A stretch of DNA of 64,000 nucleotides from Mesorhizobium sp. B2-3-4 (GCF_006442315.1 NZ_VFVY01000001.1:124001-188000), one strand, 5' to 3'. Shown: positions 1-9,227, counted from the stretch's first letter. Made by a program: numbers and translations. The notes: a model not told the origin generated them from the sequence alone.

Positions 1-114
1 GCGCCGCTCGGTCGGAATGGAAATGATCTCCAGATCGCCACGCTCGGCAAGCAGCGCCCGGATCTGGAGGCCGGTGGTGCCGTGCTCGCCGTCGATGAAG
101 ATTTTCGGTTTCAT
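1..114 (-). CDS. argC: N-acetyl-gamma-glutamyl-phosphate reductase (type 2), N-terminal part
   Basis: Only the first 38 codons are in the window; the gene continues past the left edge. The translation starts [19 protein letters not shown], the N-terminal dinucleotide-binding segment typical of the short (type 2) ArgC, and goes on to IPTERR, as in the family. ArgC reduces N-acetylglutamyl phosphate to the semialdehyde in arginine synthesis. It lies 30 bp downstream of speB on the same strand, so the two are probably co-transcribed. The call rests on a short but characteristic stretch. Confidence 0.85.
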   Translation of the reverse strand, partial: MKPKIFIDGEHGTTGLQIRALLAERGDLEIISIPTERR

Positions 115-144
115 TGCCTGATCGAATTCCTTGATAGCCTGGGA

Positions 145-1152
145 CTATATGCCGTTGCCGTGATTGACCGCGGCACCATTGTGGCTGCCGTTGTTCAGTT
201 CTTCCTGTCGCGCCTTCCGTTCCGCCAGCAGGCCGAGATACTGCATGGCGACCATGGAGCCGGCGATCGCCGTTATATCGGCGTGATCGTAGGCCGGCGC
301 AACCTCCACGACATCGGCGCCGACAATATCGACCTGGTTGAGCTGACGCAGCGTCGACAGGATCTTGGCCGAGGACGGGCCGCCCGAAACCGGCGTGCCG
401 GTTCCCGGCGCATAGGCAGGATCCAGGCAGTCGATGTCGAAGGTCAGATACGTCTTCTTGCCGCCGGTGCGGTCGACGATGGCGTAGGCGATGTCGGAGG
501 CCCGCATCTCCTCGATTTCATGGCCGTGCAGGATCTTGATTCCGAACGTGTCGGGCGCATGGGTGCGGATGCCGATCTGGATCGAACGGTCGGGATCGAT
601 GATGCCTTCGGTGACCGCGCGGCCGACGAAGGAACCATGATCGATGCGTTTGCCGTCATCGGGCCAGGTGTCCTGGTGGGCGTCGAACTGCACCAGGGCG
701 AGCGGACCATGGATGGCGGCATGTGCCTTCAAAAGCGGCCAGGTGACGAAATGGTCGCCGCCGAGCGTCAGCAGGAAGGCGCCCGATTTGAGGATCTTGG
801 CAGCCTCGCGCTCGATCGTGCCGGGCGTCTTCTGATGGTTGCCCGAATCGAGCAGGCAGTCGCCATAGTCGACCACGGCGAGGTGTTCGAAGAGGTCGCG
901 CGAGAACGGGTATTGCGGATCATTGTCGAGGATCGCCGAAGCGCGGCGGATCGCCTGCGGCCCGAAACGGGCGCCGGGCCGATTGGTAACGGCGGCGTCG
1001 AAGGGAATGCCCCACACGACCGCGTCCGCGCCCTTCACGTCCTTGGTGTATTTGCGCCGCATGAACGACAACGCGCCGGAGTAGGTCGGCTCGTAGGCGG
1101 CGCCCGTCTTGGAGCGGGCGGTGAAGGCGTGGTCGATGTTCTTGGTCGCCAT
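145..1152 (-). CDS. speB: Agmatinase-type ureohydrolase
   Basis: The product is a 335-residue ureohydrolase, which would hydrolyse agmatine (or a related guanidino compound) to putrescine and urea. The binuclear manganese-site motifs are visible in order: GGDH, DAHQDT and FDIDCLDP followed by the PGTGTP loop. I chose the ATG giving MATKNIDHAF because GAGGACC lies just upstream; an in-frame ATG 11 codons earlier adds residues that are not family-like. argC follows 30 bp downstream, giving an arginine/polyamine pair. Other members of the family (guanidinobutyrase, proclavaminate hydrolase) cannot be excluded from sequence alone. Confidence 0.88.
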   Translation of the reverse strand: MATKNIDHAFTARSKTGAAYEPTYSGALSFMRRKYTKDVKGADAVVWGIPFDAAVTNRPGARFGPQAIRRASAILDNDPQYPFSRDLFEHLAVVDYGDCLLDSGNHQKTPGTIEREAAKILKSGAFLLTLGGDHFVTWPLLKAHAAIHGPLALVQFDAHQDTWPDDGKRIDHGSFVGRAVTEGIIDPDRSIQIGIRTHAPDTFGIKILHGHEIEEMRASDIAYAIVDRTGGKKTYLTFDIDCLDPAYAPGTGTPVSGGPSSAKILSTLRQLNQVDIVGADVVEVAPAYDHADITAIAGSMVAMQYLGLLAERKARQEELNNGSHNGAAVNHGNGI

Positions 1153-1276
1153 TACTGGTCCTCGGTTTTCATCGGGGTGCAACAACTACAGAACCGGCAT
1201 GGAAGATGCCAGTCACAGCTTGGGGAGACGAAAACGCGCCGCCCGGGTGCCACGGCAAGACAGGATTTGTATCATC

Positions 1277-2485
1277 ATGACGCAGACCGCGTTTCTTAAT
1301 CCGTCCGATGCCTTGGTGTCGACCCACGCCGGCACGATCGCCGGCGAACGCTTCCAGGTTCTCGATTCGTGGCGCGGCATCTGCGCGTTGCTGGTGGCGC
1401 TGTTTCATTTCCCGACCGCCTCGGCGATCTCGCAGAGCAGCTTTGTCGGCTCGTCCTATCTTTTCGTCGACTTCTTCTTCGTCCTGTCGGGCTTCGTCAT
1501 CGCCTCCAGCTATGCCAATCGGCTGAGCCGGCCGCAGGAGGTCGCCCGCTTCGCGCTGGTCCGCTTCGGTCGCATCTATCCGCTGCATCTGGTCATGCTT
1601 GCCGCCTTTGCCGGCTTCGAACTGCTGCGGCTGGTGCTGCCGCAACTGCATGGCGCCGGCGCCGCTCCCTTCACCGGCGGCTTCGACCTCAAGAGCCTGG
1701 TCGCCAATCTCTTCCTGCTGCAAGGCATGGGCTTCGAGGACCGGCTGACGTGGAACGCGCCGAGCTGGAGCATCTCGGCGGAGTTTTTTGCCTATCTTCT
1801 GTTTGCCGGCGTGGTCTTCATCGCCGGCGCGCGCGCCTGGATATGGTTCGTTGCGGCGGCCGTCACCGCGCCGCTCTTCCTGCTTGGCTTCTCCACGCAT
1901 CATATGGATGTGTCCTACGATTTCGGCTTCATCCGCTGCCTCTACGGCTTCTCGCTTGGTGCGCTGCTGGCCTGGTTTCAGCATGATTCCATTGCAGGGG
2001 CACGACAACTGCTGGTCAGATGCGGTCCACGCATGAGCTGGACTGTTGCCGAAATCGTCATGGTCGCTGTCATCGTCGTCTTTGTTTCGCTGGCGGGCGA
2101 CAACGACGCCGGCATTGCCGCGCCGCTGGTGTTCGTCTTGGCGCTGTTCCTCTTTGCCCATGAAGGCGGCTGGATCAGCGCTTTGCTGCGGACACCGTTC
2201 ATGCTGACGCTCGGCGCGCTGTCCTATTCGATCTACATGGTCCACATCTTCGTTCAGGCGCGCCTCATCAATGTCGCCGGGCTGGTCGAGCGCAAGCTCG
2301 GCCTTGGCCTCGTCGGCGACATCGTGCTGCGTGGCCAGCCGGCAGCCGGCTTTGGCGCCGGCTGGACTGGGACCGTGGCGATCGTCGTCATGCTCGCCGC
2401 CACCATCGCCATGTCGTGGATCACCTGGCGCCTGGTCGAAATGCCTGCAATGGCCTGGTTTCGCCGGCTGTCGAAACGCATCTGA
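1277..2485 (+). CDS. Acyltransferase family 3 membrane protein (OafA/YrhL-like)
   Basis: This 402-residue polytopic membrane protein has the acyltransferase-3 pattern: an N-terminal LDSWRGICALLVALFHF segment (R and H positions as in the family), then FVDFFFVLSGFVI, RFGRIYPLH and SWSISAEFFAYL. About ten hydrophobic helices follow to the C-terminus. The family transfers acetyl or other acyl groups to exported sugars such as O-antigen, exopolysaccharide or Nod factor; the acceptor here is unknown. The ATG at 1277 starts MTQTAFLNPSD; the reading frame is open further upstream but overlaps the divergent speB start. No polysaccharide genes lie next to it. Confidence 0.85.
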   Translation: MTQTAFLNPSDALVSTHAGTIAGERFQVLDSWRGICALLVALFHFPTASAISQSSFVGSSYLFVDFFFVLSGFVIASSYANRLSRPQEVARFALVRFGRIYPLHLVMLAAFAGFELLRLVLPQLHGAGAAPFTGGFDLKSLVANLFLLQGMGFEDRLTWNAPSWSISAEFFAYLLFAGVVFIAGARAWIWFVAAAVTAPLFLLGFSTHHMDVSYDFGFIRCLYGFSLGALLAWFQHDSIAGARQLLVRCGPRMSWTVAEIVMVAVIVVFVSLAGDNDAGIAAPLVFVLALFLFAHEGGWISALLRTPFMLTLGALSYSIYMVHIFVQARLINVAGLVERKLGLGLVGDIVLRGQPAAGFGAGWTGTVAIVVMLAATIAMSWITWRLVEMPAMAWFRRLSKRI

Positions 2486-2580
2486 CATGAGACATCGGGC
2501 CGACCGCTAGCCGGCTTCGTTCACCTGGATGTCACTGAGGTCGCCTATCCCCGGCTCGATCCGGCAAGGAGCGATTCTCG

Positions 2581-3642
2581 ATGCGGACGATCTGGCTTAG
2601 CCTTCTGCTTTCCGCTGTCGCGCTGGCGGCCTCGATCGGCCAGTCCTGGGCCGGCGAAAGCCGCGCCAGGCTGATTCTCGACCGTTTCCAGCATGCCAAC
2701 CAGTGGCGTGACCACGTCATGGTGGCCGCCCATCGCGCCGGCAGTATGCAGGCCGGCAAGACACTCTATGCCGAAAATTCGCTTGCCGCCGTGGCAGGGT
2801 CGATTGCGATCGGCGCTGAGATCGTCGAGGTCGACATCAGGCGCTCGAAGGACGGTGAGTTTGTCGTCATGCATGACAGCTGGCTGGATCGCACGACGAC
2901 ATGCAAGGGCGAGGTGGTCAAATACACGCTGGCCGAATTGAGGCGGTGCCGGCTGGTCATCGAGGGTACCGGCGCCGTCACCGGCGAGACCGTCTCGACG
3001 CTGCGCGAGATGCTGATGACGACCAAGGACAGGATTCTCATAAATCTCGACAACAAGCTGGAAGTGGGCGATTTGCCGGACATGATCGCGGTGGCTCGGG
3101 ATATCGGCATGGCCGATCAGGTCATCGTCAAGGAAAATCTGTGGAATCAAAATAGGATCACCACGGTGAAGGTCGCCATGGCCGCGGCGGGCGGCGGCTT
3201 CCAGTTCATGCCGATCATCGCTGATGACGCCGTGCACGATGCCGGCTTCGCCGAAACGGTCGATCACGCTTTCGCGCCGCGCGCGATCGAGATGATCAAC
3301 TGGCGGGCTGGCGCCGAGACACTGACCCAGACCGGCGGGCCGCTGTTCAGCGCACGCATGCGCGCGGCGGCGGTTAGGGGCGACTGGCATATCTGGGCCG
3401 ACACCTATGCCATCGTCAACAAGCCGGGCGGCTTCCTCGCCGGCGGGCGCGGCGACGAACTGGCGGTGCAGGCCAGCCTGCCGCGCGAGGCCTGGGGTTT
3501 CTGGGCCGATCGCGGCGCCACAATCATCCAGACCGACGAGCCGAAGGCGGCCATCGCCTGGCTGGCGGCGAACGGTTTTCGCGTGCCTTATGCGGGGACG
3601 GGCGAACGCCTTGAACCTGCCGCAACAGCCAGCATCAATTGA
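2581..3642 (+). CDS. Secreted glycerophosphodiester phosphodiesterase family protein
   Basis: A 353-residue protein with an N-terminal signal peptide (about 25 residues ending SWAGES), so it probably acts in the periplasm. The GDPD signature is clear: AAHRAGS, ENSLAAV, IVEVDIRRSKDG and VVMHDSWLDRTT, which supply the catalytic histidines and acidic metal ligands. Family members cleave glycerophosphodiesters to glycerol-3-phosphate and an alcohol, which would fit phosphate or headgroup scavenging. It is 95 bp downstream of the acyltransferase gene and convergent with the methyltransferase gene. The exact substrate cannot be read from sequence. Confidence 0.85.
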   Translation: MRTIWLSLLLSAVALAASIGQSWAGESRARLILDRFQHANQWRDHVMVAAHRAGSMQAGKTLYAENSLAAVAGSIAIGAEIVEVDIRRSKDGEFVVMHDSWLDRTTTCKGEVVKYTLAELRRCRLVIEGTGAVTGETVSTLREMLMTTKDRILINLDNKLEVGDLPDMIAVARDIGMADQVIVKENLWNQNRITTVKVAMAAAGGGFQFMPIIADDAVHDAGFAETVDHAFAPRAIEMINWRAGAETLTQTGGPLFSARMRAAAVRGDWHIWADTYAIVNKPGGFLAGGRGDELAVQASLPREAWGFWADRGATIIQTDEPKAAIAWLAANGFRVPYAGTGERLEPAATASIN

Positions 3643-3721
3643 GCCAGAGCTACGAGCGCATGGCGCCGCTGTTCAACGGCGAAAGCGAAGAAGAATGCGG
3701 CGACGTAAGGCGCCGCACGCA

Positions 3722-4510
3722 TCAAGCGGCCTTTCGCCCCTTGATCGCCGTCGACCAGGCGTGAACCGTGATCGCTCCCGTGGCGCTTGCCGGCAATCTG
3801 TCCTTTAGTCGGCGTTTCAGCTCCGCGCTCTCCCCATCCGACAGCTTCCCGACGATTCCGCTCGGGCTGCTCACGACCATGGATAGCCAATAATCGTCGA
3901 AGTCGGCGAAGGTGCGTTCGACGACAAGCTCGCGCGTCTCGACATCGCGGATGCCGAGCTCCGCCCAAAGCGCCTTCAGCGCCGCGAAACGCGAGACTTC
4001 CGCGCTCGGCGGACGTGCGGCCGGTTTGCCCATCGCATCCATCTCTTCCCACAAATGCTGCGTAGGGGTGCCGCCGCGCATGACGTCCCAGGTGTAGGAC
4101 GCGACAATGCCGCCGGGCTTGGTGACGCGGAGCATTTCCGAGGCGCCCTTGCGCGGGTCGGGGACGAAGAACAGCACCAGCGCCATCACAGCGACGTCGA
4201 AGCGGTTGGCGTCGTAGGGAAGGGCCATCGCATCGCCAATCGAAAGTTCGACCTGCTTTGCCGAGATTTTTTGCCGAGCAGCCGCAATCTGCGCGTCGGA
4301 GGGATCGATCGCGCAAACGGACGAAGGGGCGGACTTCGCTAGAATGAGATCAGTGAACGCGCCGTTGCCGGCACCGACATCAACCCAGGCCCATCCGGAG
4401 TCCGGCGCCAGCCAATCGAGGAACAAAGCCCCGGCGGATCGGCTCCAGGGAGCCATGAAGCGCTCGTAGGCCGCGCCATCGGTGAATTTGATCGGTTCGG
4501 GTGACGACAT
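3722..4510 (-). CDS. Class I SAM-dependent methyltransferase
   Basis: A 262-residue protein with a Rossmann-type methyltransferase core. The glycine-rich motif I (VDVGAGNGAF) lies near residue 44, the acidic loop end CAIDPSDAQI follows, then DAMALPYDANRFDVAVM, characteristic of Methyltransf_11/25 proteins of the UbiE-like type. It therefore binds S-adenosylmethionine; the methyl acceptor is unknown. The gene converges on the GDPD gene with a 79-bp gap and diverges from the MFS gene. Nothing nearby indicates a pathway. Confidence 0.82.
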   Translation of the reverse strand: MSSPEPIKFTDGAAYERFMAPWSRSAGALFLDWLAPDSGWAWVDVGAGNGAFTDLILAKSAPSSVCAIDPSDAQIAAARQKISAKQVELSIGDAMALPYDANRFDVAVMALVLFFVPDPRKGASEMLRVTKPGGIVASYTWDVMRGGTPTQHLWEEMDAMGKPAARPPSAEVSRFAALKALWAELGIRDVETRELVVERTFADFDDYWLSMVVSSPSGIVGKLSDGESAELKRRLKDRLPASATGAITVHAWSTAIKGRKAA

Positions 4511-4733
4511 CTGAGATCTCCCCTAAGAATTACCTGTCCAAGTATCCTTCGGGCCGAAAAGGCCGGTCCCTGTTTCGTAGCATGGTGCCGTGCCGCGCGC
4601 GACGGGAAGGCGGCCATGGCCGCGATCGGTGGCGACCACCAGCATCAATTGATTTGCCGTGATCGGCATGCCGGCCTAGTTGTCGCGTGCCGGCGTCTCC
4701 TGACGCAACGGTGTCAGGGGGAAGCCGTTATCC

Positions 4734-6122
4734 ATGGGCATGCCCGATACCATGGTCTCCAGCCGCCCCGCGGCCTACGCCGCCACGATCGCCGCGACCA
4801 GTCTCGGCTTCGTGGTCGTGCAGCTCGATGTCTCCATCGTCAATGTCGCGCTGAACAGGATCGGGGCGGCGCTCTCGATGGGCATAGGCGGCCTGCAATG
4901 GGTGGTCGACGCCTATACGCTTGCCTTTGCATCGCTGCTGCTCGCCGGCGGAGCGCTCGGCGACAGGATCGGCGCTCGCCGCGTCTTCGTCGGCGGCATG
5001 GCGCTGTTCAGCATCGCCTCGCTGGCATGCGGCCTGGCGCAGAGCCCCTGGGTGCTGATCGCCGCACGCGCCGTGCAGGGGGCGGGTGCGGCATTGCTGA
5101 TGCCCTGTTCGCTGGCGCTGCTCAATCGCGCCTATGCCGCCGACAAGGCACGTCGTGCGCATGCCGTCGGCCTGTGGACCGCGGCGGGCGGCATCGCCCT
5201 GTCTGCGGGGCCGGTGCTCGGCGGTTTCATGGTCGGGTCGCTCGGCTGGCAAAGCATCTTCCTGGTCAACCTGCCGATCGGGGCTTTCGCGATCTGGATG
5301 GCCTACCGGTTCCTGCGGGAGACGCCGGTCGAGGCGCGGAAGCCGCCGGTCGACTGGGCCGGGCAGGGGCTTGTCGTGGTGACCCTGTTCGCACTGACCG
5401 GCGCCTTCATCGAAACCGGCTCGTCCGGCTGGACGTCGTGGCCGGTCGTCGGTGGGCTGGTATTGGCTGTGGTGGCCGGAGGCTTGTTCCTGCTGGTCGA
5501 GAGCAGAACGCGCGCTCCAATGTTCCCGCTCAGCCTGTTCGCCAGCCGCGTGCCGGCGGTGACAAGCGTGGTCGGACTGGCGGTGAACCTGACACTCTAC
5601 GGCACGATCTTCATGCTCAGCCTCTATTTCCAGCAGGAGAGGCATTTTTCGCCTGAATTGACCGGGCTCGCCTTCCTGCCGTTCATGGCGGCCGTCACCG
5701 TGTCCAATATCGCCGCCGGACGCATCGCCGCGACCTATGGTCCACGATTGCCGATGGCGATCGGCCTGTTCATCGGCGCGGCCGGTTTCGCGCTGATGGC
5801 GCTGATCGAGGCCGATACGTCCTATCCGTCGCTGCTCTGGCGCTTGCTGTTCCTGCCGGTCGGCATCGGCCTGGCCGTACCCGCCATGACCACCGCGTTA
5901 CTGTCCTCCGTACCCACCGCGATGTCGGGGACCGCGTCCGGCGTGCTAAACACCGTGCGCCAGTCCGGTGGCGCGATCGGCGTGGCGCTGTTCGGCTCCG
6001 CCCTGGCGCTGGGCACGATCGACGGCATGCGGCTGGCCTTCGTGGGCTCGGCGCTTGCCGTGGCCGGTGCCGCGCTCTGCGCCTTCCTGCTCATCCGCGA
6101 TGCCGATCATTCCGCTGAATGA
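4734..6122 (+). CDS. MFS transporter, DHA2 (EmrB/QacA-like) drug-proton antiporter family
   Basis: A 462-residue inner-membrane protein with about 14 hydrophobic segments, as usual for DHA2 exporters. Motif D1-like QLDVSIVNVAL in helix 1, the A-like loop GALGDRIGARRVF between helices 2 and 3, and motif C-like sequence with GPVLGGFMV in helix 5 are visible. Family members export drugs, dyes or other hydrophobic compounds using the proton gradient. It stands alone, without a membrane-fusion partner or adjacent TetR gene in view. It converges on rpsI and shares a terminator hairpin with it. The substrate is unknown. Confidence 0.85.
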   Translation: MGMPDTMVSSRPAAYAATIAATSLGFVVVQLDVSIVNVALNRIGAALSMGIGGLQWVVDAYTLAFASLLLAGGALGDRIGARRVFVGGMALFSIASLACGLAQSPWVLIAARAVQGAGAALLMPCSLALLNRAYAADKARRAHAVGLWTAAGGIALSAGPVLGGFMVGSLGWQSIFLVNLPIGAFAIWMAYRFLRETPVEARKPPVDWAGQGLVVVTLFALTGAFIETGSSGWTSWPVVGGLVLAVVAGGLFLLVESRTRAPMFPLSLFASRVPAVTSVVGLAVNLTLYGTIFMLSLYFQQERHFSPELTGLAFLPFMAAVTVSNIAAGRIAATYGPRLPMAIGLFIGAAGFALMALIEADTSYPSLLWRLLFLPVGIGLAVPAMTTALLSSVPTAMSGTASGVLNTVRQSGGAIGVALFGSALALGTIDGMRLAFVGSALAVAGAALCAFLLIRDADHSAE

Positions 6123-6133
6123 GCCCCCGATGC

Positions 6134-6160
6134 AAAAAGGCCGCCCGGAGGCGGCCTTTT
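6134..6160. terminator. Bidirectional rho-independent terminator
   Basis: The arms AAAAAGGCCGCC and GGCGGCCTTTT flank a CGGA loop. The stem is GC-rich, with an A run on one side and a T run on the other, so it can end transcription of the MFS gene (plus) and of rplM-rpsI (minus). It lies 11 bp after the MFS stop codon and 24 bp beyond the rpsI stop. Confidence 0.85.
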
Positions 6161-6184
6161 CGATAGCGAGAAATGCGAAAACGC

Positions 6185-6667
6185 TTAGCGCTTCGAGAAC
6201 TGGAAGGAGCGGCGGGCCTTCGCCTTGCCGTACTTCTTGCGCTCGACGACGCGGCTGTCGCGGGTCAGGAAGCCGCCCTTCTTGAGCACGGCGCGCAGTG
6301 CCGGCTCGTAATAGGTCAGCGCCTTGGAGATGCCGTGACGAACGGCACCGGCCTGGCCGGAGAGACCGCCGCCGACGACAGTGGCGACGATGTCGTACTG
6401 GCCCGAACGGTTGGAGGCGATGATCGGCTGGTTGAGGATCATCTGCAGGACCGGACGCGCGAAATAGGTCGCGAATTCCTTGTCGTTGACGACGATCTTG
6501 CCGGAACCCGGCTTCACCCAGACGCGCGCGATGGCGTTCTTGCGCTTGCCGGTGGCATAGGCGCGGCCCGACTTGTCGAGCTTCTGTACGTGGACGGGGG
6601 CTGCGGCCTGCGTGTTCGTGTTGCCGGTGGCGGCGCCCAGTTCTGCGAGCGAGGAAAGCTCAGCCAT
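6185..6667 (-). CDS. rpsI: 30S ribosomal protein S9
   Basis: The 160-residue product has the S9 signature: [17 protein letters not shown], then GSGKIVVND, and the basic C-terminal tail ending RSFQFSKR, whose last residues reach the ribosomal P site. An N-terminal extension of about 30 residues is normal for alphaproteobacterial S9. It starts one base after the rplM stop, so it is translated in tandem with L13, the usual bacterial pairing. Confidence 0.98.
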   Translation of the reverse strand: MAELSSLAELGAATGNTNTQAAAPVHVQKLDKSGRAYATGKRKNAIARVWVKPGSGKIVVNDKEFATYFARPVLQMILNQPIIASNRSGQYDIVATVVGGGLSGQAGAVRHGISKALTYYEPALRAVLKKGGFLTRDSRVVERKKYGKAKARRSFQFSKR

Positions 6668-6668
6668 C

Positions 6669-7133
6669 TTATGCGACCTTCTTGTTCTTGGAATTCAGCT
6701 TGGCCACGTCGAGAATCTCGGGCTGCTGGGCGACATGCGGATGCTCCGCGCCTGCATAGACGCGCAGGTTCTTCATCTGGCGACGGCCGAGCGGGCCACG
6801 CGGGACCATGCGCTCAACGGCCTTCTCGACGACGCGCTCGGGGAAACGACCCTCGAGCAGCTGGCGCGCGGTGCGCTCCTTGATGCCGCCGGGGTGGCCG
6901 GTGTGCCAGTAGTAGACCTTGTCGGTGAACTTCTTGCCGGTGAACACCACCTTGTCGGCATTGATGACGATGACATTGTCGCCGTCGTCGACATGCGGGG
7001 TGAAGGTCGGCTTGTGCTTGCCGCGAAGATGATTGGCGATGACAGTGGCGAGACGACCAACGACGAGACCCTCGGCGTCGATCAGGACCCACTTCTTCAC
7101 CACATCCGCAGGCTTCTGCGAAAAGGTTGCCAT
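6669..7133 (-). CDS. rplM: 50S ribosomal protein L13
   Basis: A 154-residue protein matching L13: [14 protein letters not shown] near the N-terminus, the [19 protein letters not shown] block, and the [11 protein letters not shown] motif. L13 is an early assembly protein of the large subunit. The start [15 protein letters not shown] is the family start; the reading frame runs 25 codons further upstream but those residues are not conserved. A sigma70 promoter and a leader hairpin are seen upstream, so rplM-rpsI is driven from its own promoter. Confidence 0.98.
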   Translation of the reverse strand: MATFSQKPADVVKKWVLIDAEGLVVGRLATVIANHLRGKHKPTFTPHVDDGDNVIVINADKVVFTGKKFTDKVYYWHTGHPGGIKERTARQLLEGRFPERVVEKAVERMVPRGPLGRRQMKNLRVYAGAEHPHVAQQPEILDVAKLNSKNKKVA

Positions 7134-7225
7134 GGATTTGCTACTTTCTGTTTGACCTTCCGGAGAAGGCGTTTCTTGTTGCTTGGATTGGCAAAAGGCT
7201 GACGCCATCGGCCAATAACAAAACG

Positions 7226-7243
7226 GCGGCCTTTGCGGGCCGC
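7226..7243 (-). promoter_or_regulatory. Hairpin in the rplM leader
   Basis: On the minus strand GCGGCC and GGCCGC form a perfect 6-bp stem around a CGCAAA loop, followed by CGTTTTG. It sits in the 5' leader, about 95 bases before the rplM start and just downstream of the predicted transcription start. It looks like a weak terminator or an attenuator; whether L13 or another protein acts on it is inference. Confidence 0.45.
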
Positions 7244-7256
7244 TGCTTCGGGAGGG

Positions 7257-7285
7257 CTTATAGGCGAGGGCAGGGATCTCGTCAA
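7257..7285 (-). promoter_or_regulatory. Sigma70-type promoter of rplM-rpsI
   Basis: The minus strand carries TTGACG (7285-7280), a 17-base spacer, and TATAAG (7262-7257), close to the housekeeping consensus at optimal spacing. Transcription would start near 7250, giving a leader of about 115 bases before rplM. Confidence 0.7.
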
Positions 7286-7347
7286 GGCGAGCGAAAAGCT
7301 CGATGCAGGGAATAATATAGTAAAAATAATGGCTTAGGTAAAAGGTA

Positions 7348-7812
7348 TTATTTTACCACACTGTCACTTCGTTTTGGCGGGATCGAATAGGTCCCTGTCG
7401 CATGCGCCACGGTCTGCCCTTCCGGGCCGGCAACGATGTCGATGTCGAACACCATCAGGCTTTTTCCCAACTTCAGGATGCGGCAATGGCCGTCGATCGG
7501 CCCGGCCTGCGCCTTACGCACGAAGTTGATGTTGAGGTTGGTCGTGACCGAGAGCGCATCCGGCCCGGCATGGCTGAGCACGCAGGCGTAGCCGCCAATG
7601 TCGGCCAGCGTGAACAGGGCAGGACCCGAAACCGTGCCGCCGGGGCGCAAATGCCGTTCGCCGGCATTGAGCCGCACTGTGCATCCGCCGGGAAAAACAT
7701 CGATCGCCTCATAGGCGGCCGAATTCTCGTTGAGTTGCGGGAAGACGGCCGCCATCAGCGTGTTGATTTGCGCTGCGGTCAGCACCGGCTTGAGGTTGGT
7801 TTGGGCGGGCAT
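7348..7812 (-). CDS. PaaI-family hotdog thioesterase
   Basis: A 154-residue single hotdog-fold protein. The segment [22 protein letters not shown] is the PaaI/YbgC-like active-site helix region, with the catalytic acidic residue (D) in LADIGG. This is followed by [12 protein letters not shown] and the C-terminal beta strands. Such enzymes hydrolyse acyl-CoA thioesters. It is transcribed divergently from the enoyl-CoA hydratase gene 150 bp away, which fits a role in acyl-CoA metabolism. The substrate is not determined by the sequence. Confidence 0.85.
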   Translation of the reverse strand: MPAQTNLKPVLTAAQINTLMAAVFPQLNENSAAYEAIDVFPGGCTVRLNAGERHLRPGGTVSGPALFTLADIGGYACVLSHAGPDALSVTTNLNINFVRKAQAGPIDGHCRILKLGKSLMVFDIDIVAGPEGQTVAHATGTYSIPPKRSDSVVK

Positions 7813-7962
7813 CTCGGTCTCTCGTTCTGCGCATGTCTGTATGGGCGCAGGCCGGCGTTTCTGGCAACACCTTTGCCTTCCTGGCGCAAACGATCGTGTT
7901 GGACGAAACCCGATCCGATATTAGATACTGCCGAGCCGACCGGAATCGCGGAGACCTTAGCC

Positions 7963-8790
7963 ATGGCCGAAATCCTTGCCATCAAGCCTGCTGCTGCCGC
8001 CGACGAGGGCCCGGTCACGACAAGGTTGGACAAGGGCGTGCTGCGCCTGACGCTCACCAATCCGCCCGCCAATGCCCTGTCGCTGGCCGTGATGGCGGCG
8101 CTGACGGCGGAACTGGAACGCGCCGAGACCGACAAGAGCGTGCGCGTCATCGTGCTGTCGGCGGCCGGCAAGGTGTTCTGCGCCGGCCACGATCTCAAGG
8201 AGATGACCGCAAGACGCGCCGATGCCGATCGCGGCAAGGCCTTCTTCGAGGAGACTTTTGCCGCCTGCGCCGCCCTGATGCAGGCGATCGTGCGCCATCC
8301 CCTGCCGGTCATCGCCGAAGTCGATGGCCTCGCCACCGCCGCCGGCCTGCAACTGGTCGCGAGTTGCGATCTGGCGATCGCTTCGCATGAAGCGACCTTC
8401 TGCACGCCGGGCGTCAATATCGGCCTGTTCTGCTCGACGCCGATGGTGGCGCTGTCACGCAACGTCTCGCGCAAGCAGGCGATGGAGATGCTTCTGACCG
8501 GTGAGACGATCGACGCGGCAACCGCCAAGGAATTCGGCCTGATCAACCGCGTCGTGCCACGCGAGTACCTGAATCAGATCGTCACCAAATACGCCCAAAC
8601 CATTGCTTCCAAATCATCTTTGGTGGTCAAGACCGGCAAGGAGGCCTTTTACACCCAGGCCGAGATGGGCCTGGCGGACGCGTATGCCCATACCGGCCGC
8701 GTCATGGTCGAGAACATGCTCGCACGCGACGCCGAGGAAGGCATCGGCGCCTTCATCGGCAAGCGCAAGCCGCAATGGACTGATGAATAG
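7963..8790 (+). CDS. Enoyl-CoA hydratase/isomerase family protein
   Basis: A 275-residue crotonase-fold protein. The oxyanion-hole segments are GKVFCAGHDLKEM and the ATAAGLQLVASCDLAIAS stretch; residues of the helix 8 region (ITKYAQTIASKS-like) follow. The second catalytic glutamate of classical hydratases is not obvious at VNIGLFCSTP, so the protein may belong to the ECHDC3-like or another crotonase subgroup rather than a true hydratase. The start MAEILAIKPA is preceded by weak ribosome-binding sequence; the frame is open upstream. It begins the plus-strand run that includes the VOC gene 14 bp downstream. Confidence 0.85.
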   Translation: MAEILAIKPAAAADEGPVTTRLDKGVLRLTLTNPPANALSLAVMAALTAELERAETDKSVRVIVLSAAGKVFCAGHDLKEMTARRADADRGKAFFEETFAACAALMQAIVRHPLPVIAEVDGLATAAGLQLVASCDLAIASHEATFCTPGVNIGLFCSTPMVALSRNVSRKQAMEMLLTGETIDAATAKEFGLINRVVPREYLNQIVTKYAQTIASKSSLVVKTGKEAFYTQAEMGLADAYAHTGRVMVENMLARDAEEGIGAFIGKRKPQWTDE

Positions 8791-8804
8791 CTGGGGAGTT
8801 GGTC

Positions 8805-9227
8805 ATGGAACCGCGCATTTCCATCATCACTGTCGCCACCGACGATCTCGACCGCGCCGTGCGCTTCTACGAGGCGATGGGCCTGAAACGCCATGCCGGG
8901 ATCACCGATGGCGTGGCCTTCTTCCAGATGGGCGGAGCCATTCTCGGCCTGTTCCCGCGCCACAGCGCCGAGGAGGACTCCGGCATCACCTTCGCCAAGG
9001 CGCCATCCGCCGTCTATCTCGCCTATAACACCCGCTCCGACGCCGAGGTCGACGAAGTGCTCGCTTTGGCCGCAAAGGCTGGCGGCCGCATCGTCAAGCC
9101 GGCGGGCCGCGCCTTCTGGGGCGGTTGGTACGGCTATTTCGCCGATGCGGACGGGCATGTCTGGGAAGTCGCGCACAACCCGGCCTTTCCGATCGCGGAA
9201 GACGGCACCATCTCGCTGCCCGGTTGA
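8805..9227 (+). CDS. VOC superfamily (glyoxalase/bleomycin-resistance fold) protein
   Basis: A 140-residue protein made of one paired beta-alpha-beta-beta-beta module set. It shows ITVATDDLDRAVRFYEAMGL at the N-terminus and WGGWYGYFADADGHVWEVAHNP at the C-terminus, the usual metal-site E being in WEVAHN. Proteins of this type include glyoxalase I-like lyases, dioxygenases and small-molecule binders; the substrate is unknown. A GGGGAG ribosome-binding site precedes the ATG. Its TGA overlaps the ATG of the next gene by one base, so the two are translationally coupled. Confidence 0.82.
   Translation: MEPRISIITVATDDLDRAVRFYEAMGLKRHAGITDGVAFFQMGGAILGLFPRHSAEEDSGITFAKAPSAVYLAYNTRSDAEVDEVLALAAKAGGRIVKPAGRAFWGGWYGYFADADGHVWEVAHNPAFPIAEDGTISLPG

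Noticed and set aside
82..1299. Plus-strand reading frame opposite speB
   Set aside because: The minus strand encodes a full ureohydrolase with its metal motifs; the plus frame is its shadow.
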